DNA of 64,000 nt, taken from positions 62,001 through 126,000 of the forward strand of contig NZ_WUWM01000017.1 of NCBI RefSeq assembly GCF_009846885.1. The letters are read 5' to 3'. This document shows, one piece after another, positions 1-10,046 of this stretch. Origin of the DNA: Paenibacillus puerhi (GTDB taxonomy: Bacteria; Bacillota; Bacilli; Paenibacillales; NBRC-103111). Both the position numbers and the translations under genes were made by a program. The notes beneath the pieces were generated by a model. It did not search any database. It saw only the letters and a program-made list of their open reading frames with translations, and was not told the DNA's origin. Each line of letters starts with the position of its first letter. The stretch's first letter is position 1.

Positions 1-1122
1 GACATCCCCGACGCGCAGCCTCTTGACGGCTACATCCCGCGCCAGCACATCCTTGGGTGTGCACAGCTCCCCTGCTACGACTACGGTCACATCCCGAACC
101 TCGGGCCGCGGAAACGGATAATCCCATCGTTCGACCGGCACAATCTCGAACGGATGGCTGTGCTGCCAGGCTCCTGGCAGACGGAAGTGATGCGAGCCGC
201 CCCGAAGGATTGCATAATGCTGACCGTGGTTGCATTTCAAATCCGTAACCTCGGTCGCATAGTATCCGCAGGCTGCGGCGAGATACCGGCCGGGCTCGAA
301 TAGCATCTCTATACCGGGCAGAGGCCGGGCAGCGATCTCCCTTCCCAAGCCGGAGACAAAGCCGGGCCAGTCAAATACCCGGTTCAAATCGGTATACGAG
401 ATGCCGAAGCCGCCCCCCGCGTTAAGGTAGCGAAGCGTAAGCCCGAAGCGTTCCTGCCACTGCTGCACTCGATCCCGGTATACAGCGATCAGGCGGGCAT
501 GCAGGCTCGCATCCAGATTGTTCGAGATGGAGTGCAGATGAAAGCCCTCCAGACTCAAATGAGGCAGCGACCGGGCAAGGGCGATCGCCTCCGGGATATC
601 GACTTCGTCAATGCCGAACTGCGTCGGCTTCCCCGCCATCACCAGCGTCGCCTCCGGGAAGGAGGCCCGCAGGTTGACCCGCAGCAGGACCCGCGCGGTT
701 ACCCCGAGGGCGGCTGCTCTATGCGAGATCCGGCGCAGCTCCAGCAGGCTTTCCGCATGAAGCAGCATCACTCCCAGCTCCAGTGCTTCCTGGATCTCCG
801 CATCCTTCTTGCCCGGACCTCCGAAAATAATCGGCTTGTCCGCACTGACCTCCCGGATCCTTCGCACCTCGCCGATGGATGCCGCCTCGAATCCATGCAC
901 GATCGGCGCCAGACACTCCAGTATCGGCCTAGCCGGATTCGCTTTCATCGCATAGAACAGCCTGCAATCCGCAGGCAGCTCCCGCACGCAGCGGGCCGCA
1001 TGCTCGCGCAACTGACGCATATCGTAAATAAACGCGGATACGGGCTCCTGTCGCTCGCGCTTCCACTGAGCGATGAAGGAAAGGATGCCATGATCCGCTG
1101 CTGTCTGCAGCATGCCGTTCAT
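1..1122 (-). CDS. sbnH: SbnH-like PLP-dependent siderophore-precursor decarboxylase (3' end cut by window)
   Basis: Translation of this strand from ATG 1122 gives 374 residues without a stop, so the gene runs off the left edge. It is a fold-III PLP decarboxylase of the diaminopimelate/ornithine decarboxylase group: the PLP lysine lies in FYAMKAN (about residue 68), a glycine-rich phosphate-binding stretch NAGGGFG lies near 240, and a catalytic-type cysteine in GELCTPKD lies near 353. In staphyloferrin B synthesis SbnH decarboxylates the citryl-diaminopropionate intermediate. SbnH proteins are about 400 residues, so only the tail is missing. The start overlaps the sbnG stop as ATGA, implying translational coupling. 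Identification rests mostly on the sbnA-B-NIS-NIS-G order. Confidence 0.88.
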   Translation of the reverse strand, partial: MNGMLQTAADHGILSFIAQWKRERQEPVSAFIYDMRQLREHAARCVRELPADCRLFYAMKANPARPILECLAPIVHGFEAASIGEVRRIREVSADKPIIFGGPGKKDAEIQEALELGVMLLHAESLLELRRISHRAAALGVTARVLLRVNLRASFPEATLVMAGKPTQFGIDEVDIPEAIALARSLPHLSLEGFHLHSISNNLDASLHARLIAVYRDRVQQWQERFGLTLRYLNAGGGFGISYTDLNRVFDWPGFVSGLGREIAARPLPGIEMLFEPGRYLAAACGYYATEVTDLKCNHGQHYAILRGGSHHFRLPGAWQHSHPFEIVPVERWDYPFPRPEVRDVTVVVAGELCTPKDVLARDVAVKRLRVGDV

Positions 1123-1907
1123 CTCCTCTCGTCTTCGGGCTGCTGCGGGGCGAAGCTGTGCAAATGGGCACGGAGCGCGCGAAACGATACGCCCCGCTCA
1201 TCCCCAAGCACGAAGGCTTTGACCCCCAGCTCCCGCCAATACGTATACTCTTCCGGCCTGCGCGGGATGGCGCAATAAGGAACGCCCTGCTTCCGGCAAG
1301 CGGCCTGAACCTGCCTCAAGCCCTCTTGGACGACCGGAGCGCCGGTCTGCCAAGGCACTCCGCACGATTGAGACAAGTCCGCCGCCCCCTCGAGCACCAT
1401 GTCAATGCCCGGTACGGCAGCAATCTGCTCGGCCTGACTAACGCCCTCGCGGCTCTCGATCATAGGCACGACCATGATTTGCTCATTGGCACGCCGGATG
1501 TACGCCGCCAGATCGTGCTTGCCGAACATGCCCGCGCGGCCGCTGTTCAGACTGCGGGTTCCGTCGGGGCCGTATTTGCAGGCGCGGACGATGCCGGCAG
1601 CCTGCTCCTTCGTCTCCACATGCGGCACGACGATGCCGAGCGCTCCGGCATCCAGCGCCCGCAGGATGACTTTGGGATTCGGCTCGGGCACCCGGACCAT
1701 CGCGGTGAGACCGGTGAGCTCCGCCGCACGGATCATATGCTCTAGTGTTTCGGGATTGATGCACACATGCTCCAGATCGATAATAATAAAGTCATAGCCG
1801 GAGCAGCCGACCATCTCGACCATAAGCGCCGAAGGAATGGAGGCAAAAAGTCCGAATACGGGAGCTCCTTCGCGCAGCTTTTGTTTGACCCGATTGTTCA
1901 TCAGCAT
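1119..1907 (-). CDS. sbnG: SbnG-like citrate synthase (HpcH/HpaI aldolase fold)
   Basis: A 262-residue protein of the HpcH/HpaI aldolase family. Visible family features are the N-terminal barrel segment ending IIIDLEHV (about residue 47), the arginine-containing strand MVRVPEPNP near 75, and MIESREGV near 150. SbnG makes citrate from oxaloacetate and acetyl-CoA for siderophore assembly, bypassing the TCA enzyme, which is useful when iron is short. A generic HpcH aldolase has the same fold; position between the NIS synthetases and sbnH decides for SbnG. ATG at 1907 lies six bases after the preceding stop, with GGTGAGG overlapping that stop as ribosome binding site. Confidence 0.85.
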   Translation of the reverse strand: MLMNNRVKQKLREGAPVFGLFASIPSALMVEMVGCSGYDFIIIDLEHVCINPETLEHMIRAAELTGLTAMVRVPEPNPKVILRALDAGALGIVVPHVETKEQAAGIVRACKYGPDGTRSLNSGRAGMFGKHDLAAYIRRANEQIMVVPMIESREGVSQAEQIAAVPGIDMVLEGAADLSQSCGVPWQTGAPVVQEGLRQVQAACRKQGVPYCAIPRRPEEYTYWRELGVKAFVLGDERGVSFRALRAHLHSFAPQQPEDERR

Positions 1908-1913
1908 ATCGCC

Positions 1914-3842
1914 TCACCTGAACCGATACAGCGGATTGGAGACCTGCTGCAGACGAACCGCCGAATCGCCGAGCACTCTTCGGGCCGTCAACTGTTCAAC
2001 CCGGATCGTTTCGGCGAACAGATCGAATGCCCTGAACCGAGCCTCGTGCTCGGGATGCTCTTGCTGGTACTCATGGATGAGGCATGCGGTCATCTCCCAG
2101 AATCGATCTTCCGGCATCTCGTAACGCTCTTCGAGAAGAAAGCATAGCTCGGACAGGTTAATAAAGAAGAAGGCATCATGAACAAAGTCCCTTACGGCTT
2201 CCGTGCTATCCGTTTCGATGAAGGAATTCGGATTCACGGCCGCATGCTCCGGCGGGAGCCTGTGCAGCGCCGGACACAGCTCCGGCGCGGTGAGGGCGGC
2301 CCGGGAGAACCGGATTCCATCGTGAAAATCCTTGAAGGCCACTCTGGCCGGATGCCCCTCCCGGTGAATCAGCACCATATTTTGCGCATGGGCCTCCAAA
2401 GCGACGCCATGAGCATACAGCAGATGGATCAGAGGAGTGACGGACGCCTTCAGCAGAGCCTCCGTCCATGGCTCTGCGCCATACTTCTTGATCCACGGCT
2501 CGATCAGCGGCAGGCCATCATGCTGGATATGACATAGTCCATTAAACGGCACCGCCCGCTCGCCTGCTCGCAGATAATGATGCAGGCTCTCTCTCCATAT
2601 CGCGCCAAGCGTACCGTAAGCGCGCTCCCTGAGCGGTTCGGGCAAAGCCTCATGATCGTACGCTATGCCCGCTACCTCCCGCAGCAGCACATAGCCGGCC
2701 CCGTCACCCGCCCGATCCTCTTCGGTCAGCCGAGCCAGCCAATCGGAGATAAGCGGCGCATTCAGCACGGTATGCTTGGCCAGAATACGGCTAGTTGACG
2801 TATTGACCAGCACCATAGGCAGCTTGACATACGACTTTAAGGGCGAAGAAGCATTGGACAAGGTGCGGATGGACTGTTGAGGCCAGTAATCATCCGCCCC
2901 CTCTCCCAGTACGACGAGCCTTCCCTCGGCCATCCGGGCGTGGAAGGTCCGCAGCGTAGACTCTCTCCATTGCCAGGGATGAACGGGGACCAGCAGGTAA
3001 CGGCTTGCATCACGGCCAGCCGCTTCGAGCACGAACGCAAACTGTGCCAGCACGTCCGCTCCAAGCTCCGCCCGGATGAAGTCGGCATACCGGATCGAGG
3101 AGGAATAGCCAGCCTGGCAATCCTCCTCATGTACAGCCACCCACAAGGGTTTGACAACTGGGCTGAATTCGGGACCATAGGCGGCATTGTCCGCCAAGCT
3201 GAACCCTATTCGGGATTTGTAGCACGGATGATACGGGTGCCCTTCCAAAATAGCCGCTTCCAGCTCGTCATATTCCAGCTCCGCAGCCGGAACCGCCCGG
3301 GCTGCACTCGCATAGCGTGCCTGGGTATCCTTCAGCCACGTCTGGGTTACTTCCTCCTCGAACACAGCCATGCGTCCGGAAGCCGCGATCGGCCGGACCA
3401 CCTCGTCCAACAGCTCGGACAGACGTGCCGGGCGGCCGCCGTCGCTCCCTTCCCATCTCTGGAGCGAAGCGATATCCAGCCGGATCCGGCCGAAGCTCAA
3501 CTTTCTTTTCCCCCGGCAGGTGTACCGTACGGCTCCCCGCTCCGAAGTGGCCGCGTGGACCGTAAATAAGCGCCAGCCGGCCGCATGGTCTGCAGCATTC
3601 CAGGTCCTCACGTAATCCCCGGAATCCCCAGCCTCCTTGACACCCGTATCCTTCGCAGCATCCGCAGACCCTTCCGCATCGGCCTCCTCCGTATAAGAAA
3701 CCAGACGCTCGTAGAGCAGCGATTCCATCAACTGCCGCATGATTCGCTGTTCCGTCTCCCTGTACGGCTTGGAAACGAATAGGTCATATTCCTGCACGGC
3801 TGCATGAGAGCCATTCCCGTTCAACAACAGGCCGGTATTCAT
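1914..3842 (-). CDS. IucA/IucC-family NIS siderophore synthetase (SbnE/SbnF-like)
   Basis: A 642-residue ATP-dependent NIS synthetase. Family signatures seen are GHPYHPCYKSRIGF (about residue 200), VPVHPWQW (about 290), SSPLKSYVKLP (about 330), EAHAQNMVL (about 480) and a KDFHDG segment near 500, which together build the ATP and carboxylate site. Such enzymes adenylate a citrate carboxyl and condense it with an amine, here presumably L-2,3-diaminopropionate. Motif style resembles the SbnE/SbnF type, but I cannot decide which from sequence alone. It overlaps the preceding synthetase by ATGA and is followed directly by sbnG. It is slightly longer than the ~580-600 residues usual for Sbn synthetases. 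Confidence 0.88.
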   Translation of the reverse strand: MNTGLLLNGNGSHAAVQEYDLFVSKPYRETEQRIMRQLMESLLYERLVSYTEEADAEGSADAAKDTGVKEAGDSGDYVRTWNAADHAAGWRLFTVHAATSERGAVRYTCRGKRKLSFGRIRLDIASLQRWEGSDGGRPARLSELLDEVVRPIAASGRMAVFEEEVTQTWLKDTQARYASAARAVPAAELEYDELEAAILEGHPYHPCYKSRIGFSLADNAAYGPEFSPVVKPLWVAVHEEDCQAGYSSSIRYADFIRAELGADVLAQFAFVLEAAGRDASRYLLVPVHPWQWRESTLRTFHARMAEGRLVVLGEGADDYWPQQSIRTLSNASSPLKSYVKLPMVLVNTSTSRILAKHTVLNAPLISDWLARLTEEDRAGDGAGYVLLREVAGIAYDHEALPEPLRERAYGTLGAIWRESLHHYLRAGERAVPFNGLCHIQHDGLPLIEPWIKKYGAEPWTEALLKASVTPLIHLLYAHGVALEAHAQNMVLIHREGHPARVAFKDFHDGIRFSRAALTAPELCPALHRLPPEHAAVNPNSFIETDSTEAVRDFVHDAFFFINLSELCFLLEERYEMPEDRFWEMTACLIHEYQQEHPEHEARFRAFDLFAETIRVEQLTARRVLGDSAVRLQQVSNPLYRFR

Positions 3843-5638
3843 CGCTTCACCTCGCTGTCACTAATCGGATTCGGTATATCCACATAATCAGGCGTTTCCC
3901 CACGCTGCTGGAATCTGCTGATGAAGTTGGCCTTGGCCGGCAGCGTCTGCCGCCCCAGCAGATCGGTCAGCAGCGCATGCAGCGGCTCGCCCCGCTGGGC
4001 CTCGCTGCGATGCTGCTCCAGTCTGTTTCTGACAATCTGCCAATACGCCGCTTCCTCCCGCCCGGCGCAGCGGCAGATGGTCGGCACCAGAGTGCCCAGA
4101 TGATTCACCACATAATAATATTGCAGCCGCAACCAAGCTTCGGCAGCCGGATACAGCACAGGACTGTCCGCAGAAACAAGCTCCTTCGTCCAACCATGCC
4201 GATCCGCATGCTCAGCGCTGACGCTGATCCCCTCCAGATCTCTGACATAGAAGCGGCTTGGAAGCCCTCGCTCCAGACGCAGCAGCGAGTTTTGCAGATG
4301 CGCCTCCAAACTGATGCCCGAATGCGCGAATAATCGGAGCAGCGGCAGTGCGGTTAGATCGATATAGCGGCTCAGCCACATGTCCCAATCGGGCAAACTG
4401 CCTCCTGCGGACTGGCGGATAGCGGTGAACAACAGCGGCTCGGTCGAGCCCGGCGCCTCCTCCAGCAGCGAGGCCAACGCATAGCAAGGGTCGCCTCCCT
4501 GACCGGTCAGCGGTTTGCCTTGGCGGTAGATAACCGCGAAGCTTGCCATCAATTGCTCTCGCTCGGACCAAGGAACATCGTTCAGCCGGATCGTCCGATA
4601 CCCGAGCTCAGGCAGGATGCGAAGTCCCTCCTTTGCCTCCAGCTCGTCCGCCTCCTCCGATAATCGCTTCACGATAACGGCCGCGTCCATCGTTCGCCTG
4701 ACCTGCTCCGGCGTATTCTCGCGAATGAAATGGGTGATCCTCACATGCAGCGGAAGCTTGTAAAACATCCCCTCTTCCGGATCCCACACTGTTCTTACCG
4801 AAGAAGTCGGGTATACAACAGCTCCCATACGGCCCAAGTCGACCAGCTTGCCTTGCTCAAGCAATCGCTGCACATGCCGGTTTCCCTGCACATACGTCCA
4901 CTGCCACGGATGAACCGGTATCGCTGTATATCCTTGCGCCAGAGGACCCAGCCTTCGTACAGCCTCCCGGACCGTTTCCGGCAGCGGCTCATACGGGTCT
5001 ATCCACTGCTCCTCTACCAGCTCCTGCGAGACGGCCACATACTGCAGACGGAAGGAGGCTCCAAGCTCAGGCGCATACTGAGCCAGTTCCTCTTCCGTAA
5101 AGCCTTCCGAGCTTTTGGGCGTAGGATGAAACGTATGTCCATATCTCAAAGACTGCTCTGACCCGATGTAGCTCAAGGCAGCTTCCTGACGGCTCTCCCG
5201 GCAGCTTGCAAATTCGAGATACAGGCTCGTCCGGCGGATACTGCATGCGATCTGCTCCAGCATCTCCCGCTTGCGGGCCTGACGGTCCGCACGGGGGCCC
5301 AGGCAGCTAACCTCCGTCAGCAGCATATCGATCAGCCGGTCCGTCCCCAGCGGGATCGCGCCGTCTTCTGCCGACATATCCCGCACGTGAAATGCCTCCC
5401 GGTAAGCATGCTGCCCGGCCAGGGAGAAGTAGCTGAACCGCCCCAGAATAACCTTGCCCGTCCGCGGCAGGGCAGCCGCGAAGGCTTGATCGCGGCTCCC
5501 ATCGCGGCGGTTCACCCTCGGATCGAACTGCCCGGTCTCCCGCAGATAGCCGTTCAACAGAAAGCGCAGGGCGGCCTGCTCAGCCAGCTTCCGGCATTGG
5601 AGGGCCGCGGCGTCTGACCGTTCTTGATGTTGCAGCAT
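3839..5638 (-). CDS. IucA/IucC-family NIS siderophore synthetase (SbnC-like)
   Basis: A second NIS synthetase of 599 residues. Signatures are YGHTFHPTPKSSEGF (about residue 165), IPVHPWQW (about 235), the YPTSSVRTV segment with YKLPLHVRITH (about 270-295), EAHLQNSLL (about 440) and VRDLEGISVS. The THFIRENTP variant differs from the other copy, suggesting a different acceptor; SbnC joins 2-oxoglutarate to the growing molecule, and gene order (A, B, then this) fits SbnC. I chose ATG 5638, preceded by AAGAAGGGAG at good spacing, rather than an upstream GTG at 5668 that has no clear ribosome binding site. Overlaps the next synthetase by four bases. Confidence 0.87.
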   Translation of the reverse strand: MLQHQERSDAAALQCRKLAEQAALRFLLNGYLRETGQFDPRVNRRDGSRDQAFAAALPRTGKVILGRFSYFSLAGQHAYREAFHVRDMSAEDGAIPLGTDRLIDMLLTEVSCLGPRADRQARKREMLEQIACSIRRTSLYLEFASCRESRQEAALSYIGSEQSLRYGHTFHPTPKSSEGFTEEELAQYAPELGASFRLQYVAVSQELVEEQWIDPYEPLPETVREAVRRLGPLAQGYTAIPVHPWQWTYVQGNRHVQRLLEQGKLVDLGRMGAVVYPTSSVRTVWDPEEGMFYKLPLHVRITHFIRENTPEQVRRTMDAAVIVKRLSEEADELEAKEGLRILPELGYRTIRLNDVPWSEREQLMASFAVIYRQGKPLTGQGGDPCYALASLLEEAPGSTEPLLFTAIRQSAGGSLPDWDMWLSRYIDLTALPLLRLFAHSGISLEAHLQNSLLRLERGLPSRFYVRDLEGISVSAEHADRHGWTKELVSADSPVLYPAAEAWLRLQYYYVVNHLGTLVPTICRCAGREEAAYWQIVRNRLEQHRSEAQRGEPLHALLTDLLGRQTLPAKANFISRFQQRGETPDYVDIPNPISDSEVKR

Positions 5639-5676
5639 GACGATGAATCTCCCTTCTTGCGCTGCCACGGCAGCGG

Positions 5677-6753
5677 TTATCCGTACAGCGGCAGCCTTGT
5701 GCCTATCCCTTCCTTCAACGCTTCAGCATAGATGCGCCGGGCGCATGCAATATCTTCAATCGCCATGCCCATCGGATTCAGAATGATGATCTCATCGTCC
5801 TTCTCCCTCCCGGGCTTGGCGCCGATCACAAGCTCTCCGAGCTCGGCATAGAGCAGCTCGCGGGAGAACCGGCCTTCGAGCACAAGCTGGTTCAGTACCT
5901 TCTTCTCCCTGTTCGATTGCTCCCAGTCATCCACCACCACTTTATCCGCTTGCAGATAGGCTTCCTTATGCACATCCATGATGGATATGTTGCTGACAAA
6001 CGCGCCCCTGCGCAGCCACTCGAACGGAATATACGGCTTGTCGGCGACCGTGCATGTAATCACAACCTCGCCTTCCCGGACGGCCCGCTCGGCGCTGCGC
6101 GCCACGACAATGACGGTATCCGCGAACCGTTCGCGGATCACATCGGACAGTCGCTCGGCGGCACCCGGCTGCTGATCGTACAGGTGCAGCTCCCGCACCT
6201 GCGGGTACTGCTCCAGCAAGGACAGGAGCTGAGCTCTGGCAATCAGCCCGCAGCCGATGCAAGCAACCGTATGAAAGGCTGGCTTGGCCAAATACCGTAC
6301 GGCCACAGCGGTGACGGCAGCCGTACGCATGCTGCTGATCAGCCCCGCTTCCATCACGGCAATCGGGTAATGGCTGTCCGCATCGTTCAGCACGATAAGG
6401 CCGCTTGCCCGCTCAAGGCCTCTGGCTTGCTGATTGTCATGCTTGCTGCCGATCCATTTGATGCCCGATACCGGAGCCTCTCCTCCGATATGAGCCGGCA
6501 TGGCTATGATGCGGTCGGCAATATGCCCATCCGCTCCTCCGGAACGCAGATAAGGCTTCAAGGGCTGAACAAAAGCTCCTTGCGCATGGAGCGCCAGCGC
6601 TTCCTCCAGCGCCTCGGTGTACAGCCTGGAAGAGCCCCCGCCCAGTCTGGCGATATCGTCCCGGCTCAAGTACAGCAGCTCGGGTGCGGCCTGATCCACA
6701 GACCGCTGCCCGGCTCCGATCGACACAAGCTGCAGCTCTGCCTGCTTTGTCAT
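5677..6753 (-). CDS. sbnB: SbnB-like ornithine cyclodeaminase-family dehydrogenase
   Basis: About 358 residues of the ornithine cyclodeaminase / mu-crystallin family. The dinucleotide-binding motif is VACIGCGLIARAQL near residue 155-168, and the substrate region SGIKWIGSKHDN lies near 85. SbnB oxidatively hydrolyses N-(1-amino-1-carboxyl-2-ethyl)-glutamate, made by SbnA, to L-2,3-diaminopropionate and 2-oxoglutarate using NAD. Both products are building blocks of staphyloferrin B. ATG 6753 is chosen because GAGAGGAGAGGG stands before it; in-frame codons further upstream overlap sbnA and lack a site. The start follows the sbnA stop by about 20 bases, in the same operon. Confidence 0.88.
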   Translation of the reverse strand: MTKQAELQLVSIGAGQRSVDQAAPELLYLSRDDIARLGGGSSRLYTEALEEALALHAQGAFVQPLKPYLRSGGADGHIADRIIAMPAHIGGEAPVSGIKWIGSKHDNQQARGLERASGLIVLNDADSHYPIAVMEAGLISSMRTAAVTAVAVRYLAKPAFHTVACIGCGLIARAQLLSLLEQYPQVRELHLYDQQPGAAERLSDVIRERFADTVIVVARSAERAVREGEVVITCTVADKPYIPFEWLRRGAFVSNISIMDVHKEAYLQADKVVVDDWEQSNREKKVLNQLVLEGRFSRELLYAELGELVIGAKPGREKDDEIIILNPMGMAIEDIACARRIYAEALKEGIGTRLPLYG

Positions 6754-6773
6754 GCTTTCCCTCTCCTCTCGCA

Positions 6774-7781
<1,008 letters not shown>

Positions 7782-7795
7782 TTATTGCAGGAAGA

Positions 7796-7810
7796 TGAGA
7801 ATCATTCTCT
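7796..7810. promoter_or_regulatory. Fur box upstream of sbnA
   Basis: TGAGAATcATTCTCT is a 7-1-7 near-perfect inverted repeat, one mismatch from a perfect palindrome and close to the Bacillus Fur consensus TGATAATnATTATCA. It sits 33 bases before the sbnA start, where Fur-iron would block the promoter of the whole siderophore operon. Confidence 0.8.
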
Positions 7811-7885
7811 GCAGGTAAAATGTACCATGGGCGCAAGGAGGGGTAAATTCTCCAATCGGATAATCATGGTTATTGAAATGGACCA

Positions 7886-8347
7886 TTAGCGGGCGCTTAT
7901 CTCCTCGAGACGCGCAGGAGCTATAAGCTCCTTCAGAGTGTAGATGAAATCAGCCCCTGAGCCTTCAATCTCCAGCGCCTTCTTGATATTTTGGATGTGC
8001 TTCTTCACGGTATTCTCCGATACGTAGAAGGCGCTAGCGATCTTCTTGATCGAATAGTGGTTGCAGAGCATGAAGGCAATCTCTCTCTGACGCTCGCTCA
8101 GCTTGACCAGCGCTCCGTCGCGTGCATTCCGGGCCTGCTCCATGGAAGCCGAAGCCGGCGCTAGCGGCAGAGGAGGCCATTCCGAGGCATGATTGCACTC
8201 CAGCGTTATCTTGACGCACTCGGCAAGCGACATCGCCGCCACTTCCCGAATAATCAGGCTGTGCAGCCGAACAAGCTTTTCCCGATCGATTTCGCACTGG
8301 GTATGCGAATCGACCGTAAGCTTAACCTTCGTTACCGGAAGTTTCAT
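7886..8347 (-). CDS. Small LuxR-type helix-turn-helix regulator
   Basis: A 153-residue protein. The C-terminal half (about 82-145) is a LuxR/GerE-type HTH: LSERQREIAFMLCN followed by IKKIASAFYVSENTVKKHIQNIKKAL, with the typical SENTVKKH recognition helix. The N-terminal ~75 residues have no phospho-receiver aspartate motif and I do not recognise a domain; it begins with a strand-rich stretch and has three cysteines or near-cysteine positions. ATG 8347 follows AGGAGG. It lies directly upstream of sbnA in the same direction and downstream of the monooxygenase, which suggests a local regulator of the siderophore genes; this is inference. Confidence 0.75.
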   Translation of the reverse strand: MKLPVTKVKLTVDSHTQCEIDREKLVRLHSLIIREVAAMSLAECVKITLECNHASEWPPLPLAPASASMEQARNARDGALVKLSERQREIAFMLCNHYSIKKIASAFYVSENTVKKHIQNIKKALEIEGSGADFIYTLKELIAPARLEEISAR

Positions 8348-8402
8348 CTAATCAGCCTCCTAAATGACCATCTATTTTGTTTTATTTTTCCAGTCATTCC
8401 CC

Positions 8403-8429
8403 AAAAAAATCGACTCTTTCCCTGAGTCT
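8403..8429 (-). terminator. Terminator after the flavin monooxygenase gene
   Basis: On the minus strand GACTC-AGGGAAA-GAGTC forms a short hairpin followed by a run of seven T, just past the monooxygenase stop. It would separate that gene from the LuxR gene. Confidence 0.65.
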
Positions 8430-8439
8430 GTCGGTTTAA

Positions 8440-9798
8440 CTATCGGAACAGAAGACCAGATGCGGCTTCCGGCTGTCTCGCGGAAGGATGGGCAGGCCTT
8501 GGCAATCCGTAATGCTCTCTCAACGTAGAGCCTTCATATTCCTTGCGGAACAAGCCGCGCCGCTGAAGCTCCGGCACTACCTCGTTCACGAAGCTTTCAA
8601 AGCCCGCCGGAAAATAAGGCGGCATCACATTAAAGCCGTCCGCGCCGCATTCGACGACCCATTTCTCCATCTCATCCGCAACCTGCTCGGCCGTCCCCGT
8701 GATCGTGAAATGGCCCCTTGCGCTCGCCGTGCGCATGATCAGCTGCCGAATCGTCAACTGCTCCTTCCGGATCATCTCCACATACATGCTGTGCCTGGCC
8801 TTCGTCCCCTTCACCTGATCCGCCGCCGGCAGATCCTCCAGCGGGAATGGACCGTCAAGCGGATATCGGGACAGATCGAGCTCCATCGTGTTGGAGACCC
8901 GGATCAACCCGAACTGAGGCATGACCAGCTCGTTTAGCATCGCTTCCTTCTCTCTGGCCTCGGCAGCGGTAGCGCCGATAATCGGACTGAAGCCCGGCAG
9001 AACCTTCAGCTCCCCGGGGGATCTGCCGTATTTCCTCATCCTGCCCTTCAAGTCGGCATAGAACTTGGTCGCTTGCTGCAGGCTGTTTTGAGCCGTGAAT
9101 ACGACCTCGGCCGTCTCGGCGGCCAGTTCCATTCCCGCATCGGAGGAGCCGGCTTGCACGAGCACCGGATATCCTTGCGGAGATCGGCCGATATTCAGCG
9201 GGCCATGTACGGAGAAATGCTCGCCCCGATGCCGAAGCGGGCGGATCTTGTTGTCATAGTCGGCATAGATGCCCGCCTGCTTGTCAGCTACAATGGCATC
9301 GTCCTCCCAGCCGTCCCAAAGCCCCTTCAGCACCTCCAGATACTCGCGCGCGCGGCCGTAACGGCTGCCATGCTCCGGATGCTCCTCCAGGCCGAAGTTC
9401 GCAGCCGTGGCATCCCCTACGGAGGTTACGCTATTCCAGCCGGCTCTTCCCCGGCTGATATGATCGAGCGATGCGAACATCCGCGCCACATTGAACGGCT
9501 CGCTGTATGTAGTCGATACGGTGCCGATCAGCCCTATCCTTTCCGTCGCCATAGCCAATGCGGACAGCAAGGTAAGCGGCTCCGGCGTCCCCAGTATTTT
9601 GTATTTGACCGCCGGGGTCAGCACGAGGGCATCGGCGATAAACAGCGAGTCCATCTTCGCGCGCTCGGCCATCTGGGCGAGTCCTGCGTAATAGTGAATA
9701 TCGGTCAGCCGCTCGGGCGTTGTATCGGGATGCCTCCAGGACGCTTCATGATGCCCGGTATTTAACATAAATAAATTCAGATGCATGTGCTTGTTCAT
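8440..9798 (-). CDS. FMN-dependent monooxygenase, NtaA/SnaA/DszA family
   Basis: A 452-residue luciferase-like monooxygenase. Family marks are the N-terminal MHLNLFMLNTGHHEASWRHP strand, FIADAL near 55, TVSTTYSEPFNVARMFASLD near 110, GRAGWNSVTS near 130, and PVLVQAGSSDAGMELAA near 225. Members oxidise substrates with FMNH2 supplied by a partner reductase; known substrates include nitrilotriacetate, EDTA and dibenzothiophene sulfone. ATG 9798 is preceded by GAAAGG at a somewhat long spacing; an in-frame GTG at 9819 is the alternative. A perfect Fur-like palindrome lies 46 bases upstream, so the gene appears iron-repressed. Its substrate is unknown; an iron chelate or siderophore is an inference from context. 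Confidence 0.85.
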   Translation of the reverse strand: MNKHMHLNLFMLNTGHHEASWRHPDTTPERLTDIHYYAGLAQMAERAKMDSLFIADALVLTPAVKYKILGTPEPLTLLSALAMATERIGLIGTVSTTYSEPFNVARMFASLDHISRGRAGWNSVTSVGDATAANFGLEEHPEHGSRYGRAREYLEVLKGLWDGWEDDAIVADKQAGIYADYDNKIRPLRHRGEHFSVHGPLNIGRSPQGYPVLVQAGSSDAGMELAAETAEVVFTAQNSLQQATKFYADLKGRMRKYGRSPGELKVLPGFSPIIGATAAEAREKEAMLNELVMPQFGLIRVSNTMELDLSRYPLDGPFPLEDLPAADQVKGTKARHSMYVEMIRKEQLTIRQLIMRTASARGHFTITGTAEQVADEMEKWVVECGADGFNVMPPYFPAGFESFVNEVVPELQRRGLFRKEYEGSTLREHYGLPRPAHPSARQPEAASGLLFR

Positions 9799-9843
9799 AA
9801 AAAACCACAACCTTTCCACATGTAAATTAGTGTAATCATTAAT

Positions 9844-9858
9844 TGATAATAATTATCA
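9844..9858. promoter_or_regulatory. Fur box upstream of the monooxygenase
   Basis: TGATAATaATTATCA is an exact match to the 7-1-7 Bacillus Fur consensus and a perfect palindrome. The adjacent ATTATCATTATCA extends it into overlapping half-sites. It stands 46 bases before the monooxygenase start. Confidence 0.88.
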
Positions 9859-9985
9859 TTATCAATGATAGCAGGAAAAATCCCCCAGTGTCTACTCCTC
9901 GCTTTGCTTAAGATAGGTTTAAGCTGGTGTTTTCGAATATCCCCCCTTTCCAGCAGATGAACGGACAGGTGCATACCGCTTGAAC

Positions 9986-10020
9986 AAAAACCGCATCCGG
10001 TCGTTCTCTTCCGGATGCGG
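9986..10020 (-). terminator. Terminator after the siderophore-binding lipoprotein gene
   Basis: A perfect 10-bp stem (CCGCATCCGG / CCGGATGCGG, 10-base loop) followed on the minus strand by TTTTTGTTC, 27 bases past the stop of the binding-protein gene. Confidence 0.88.
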
Positions 10021-10046
10021 GGCAAAAGCGGGCAGGCCGCAAGCTG

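Noticed and set aside
499-1278. Plus-strand frame of 259 codons antisense to sbnH/sbnG
   Set aside because: Arg/Pro/Gln-rich shadow frame typical of GC-rich antisense; the minus strand carries clear conserved PLP-enzyme motifs.
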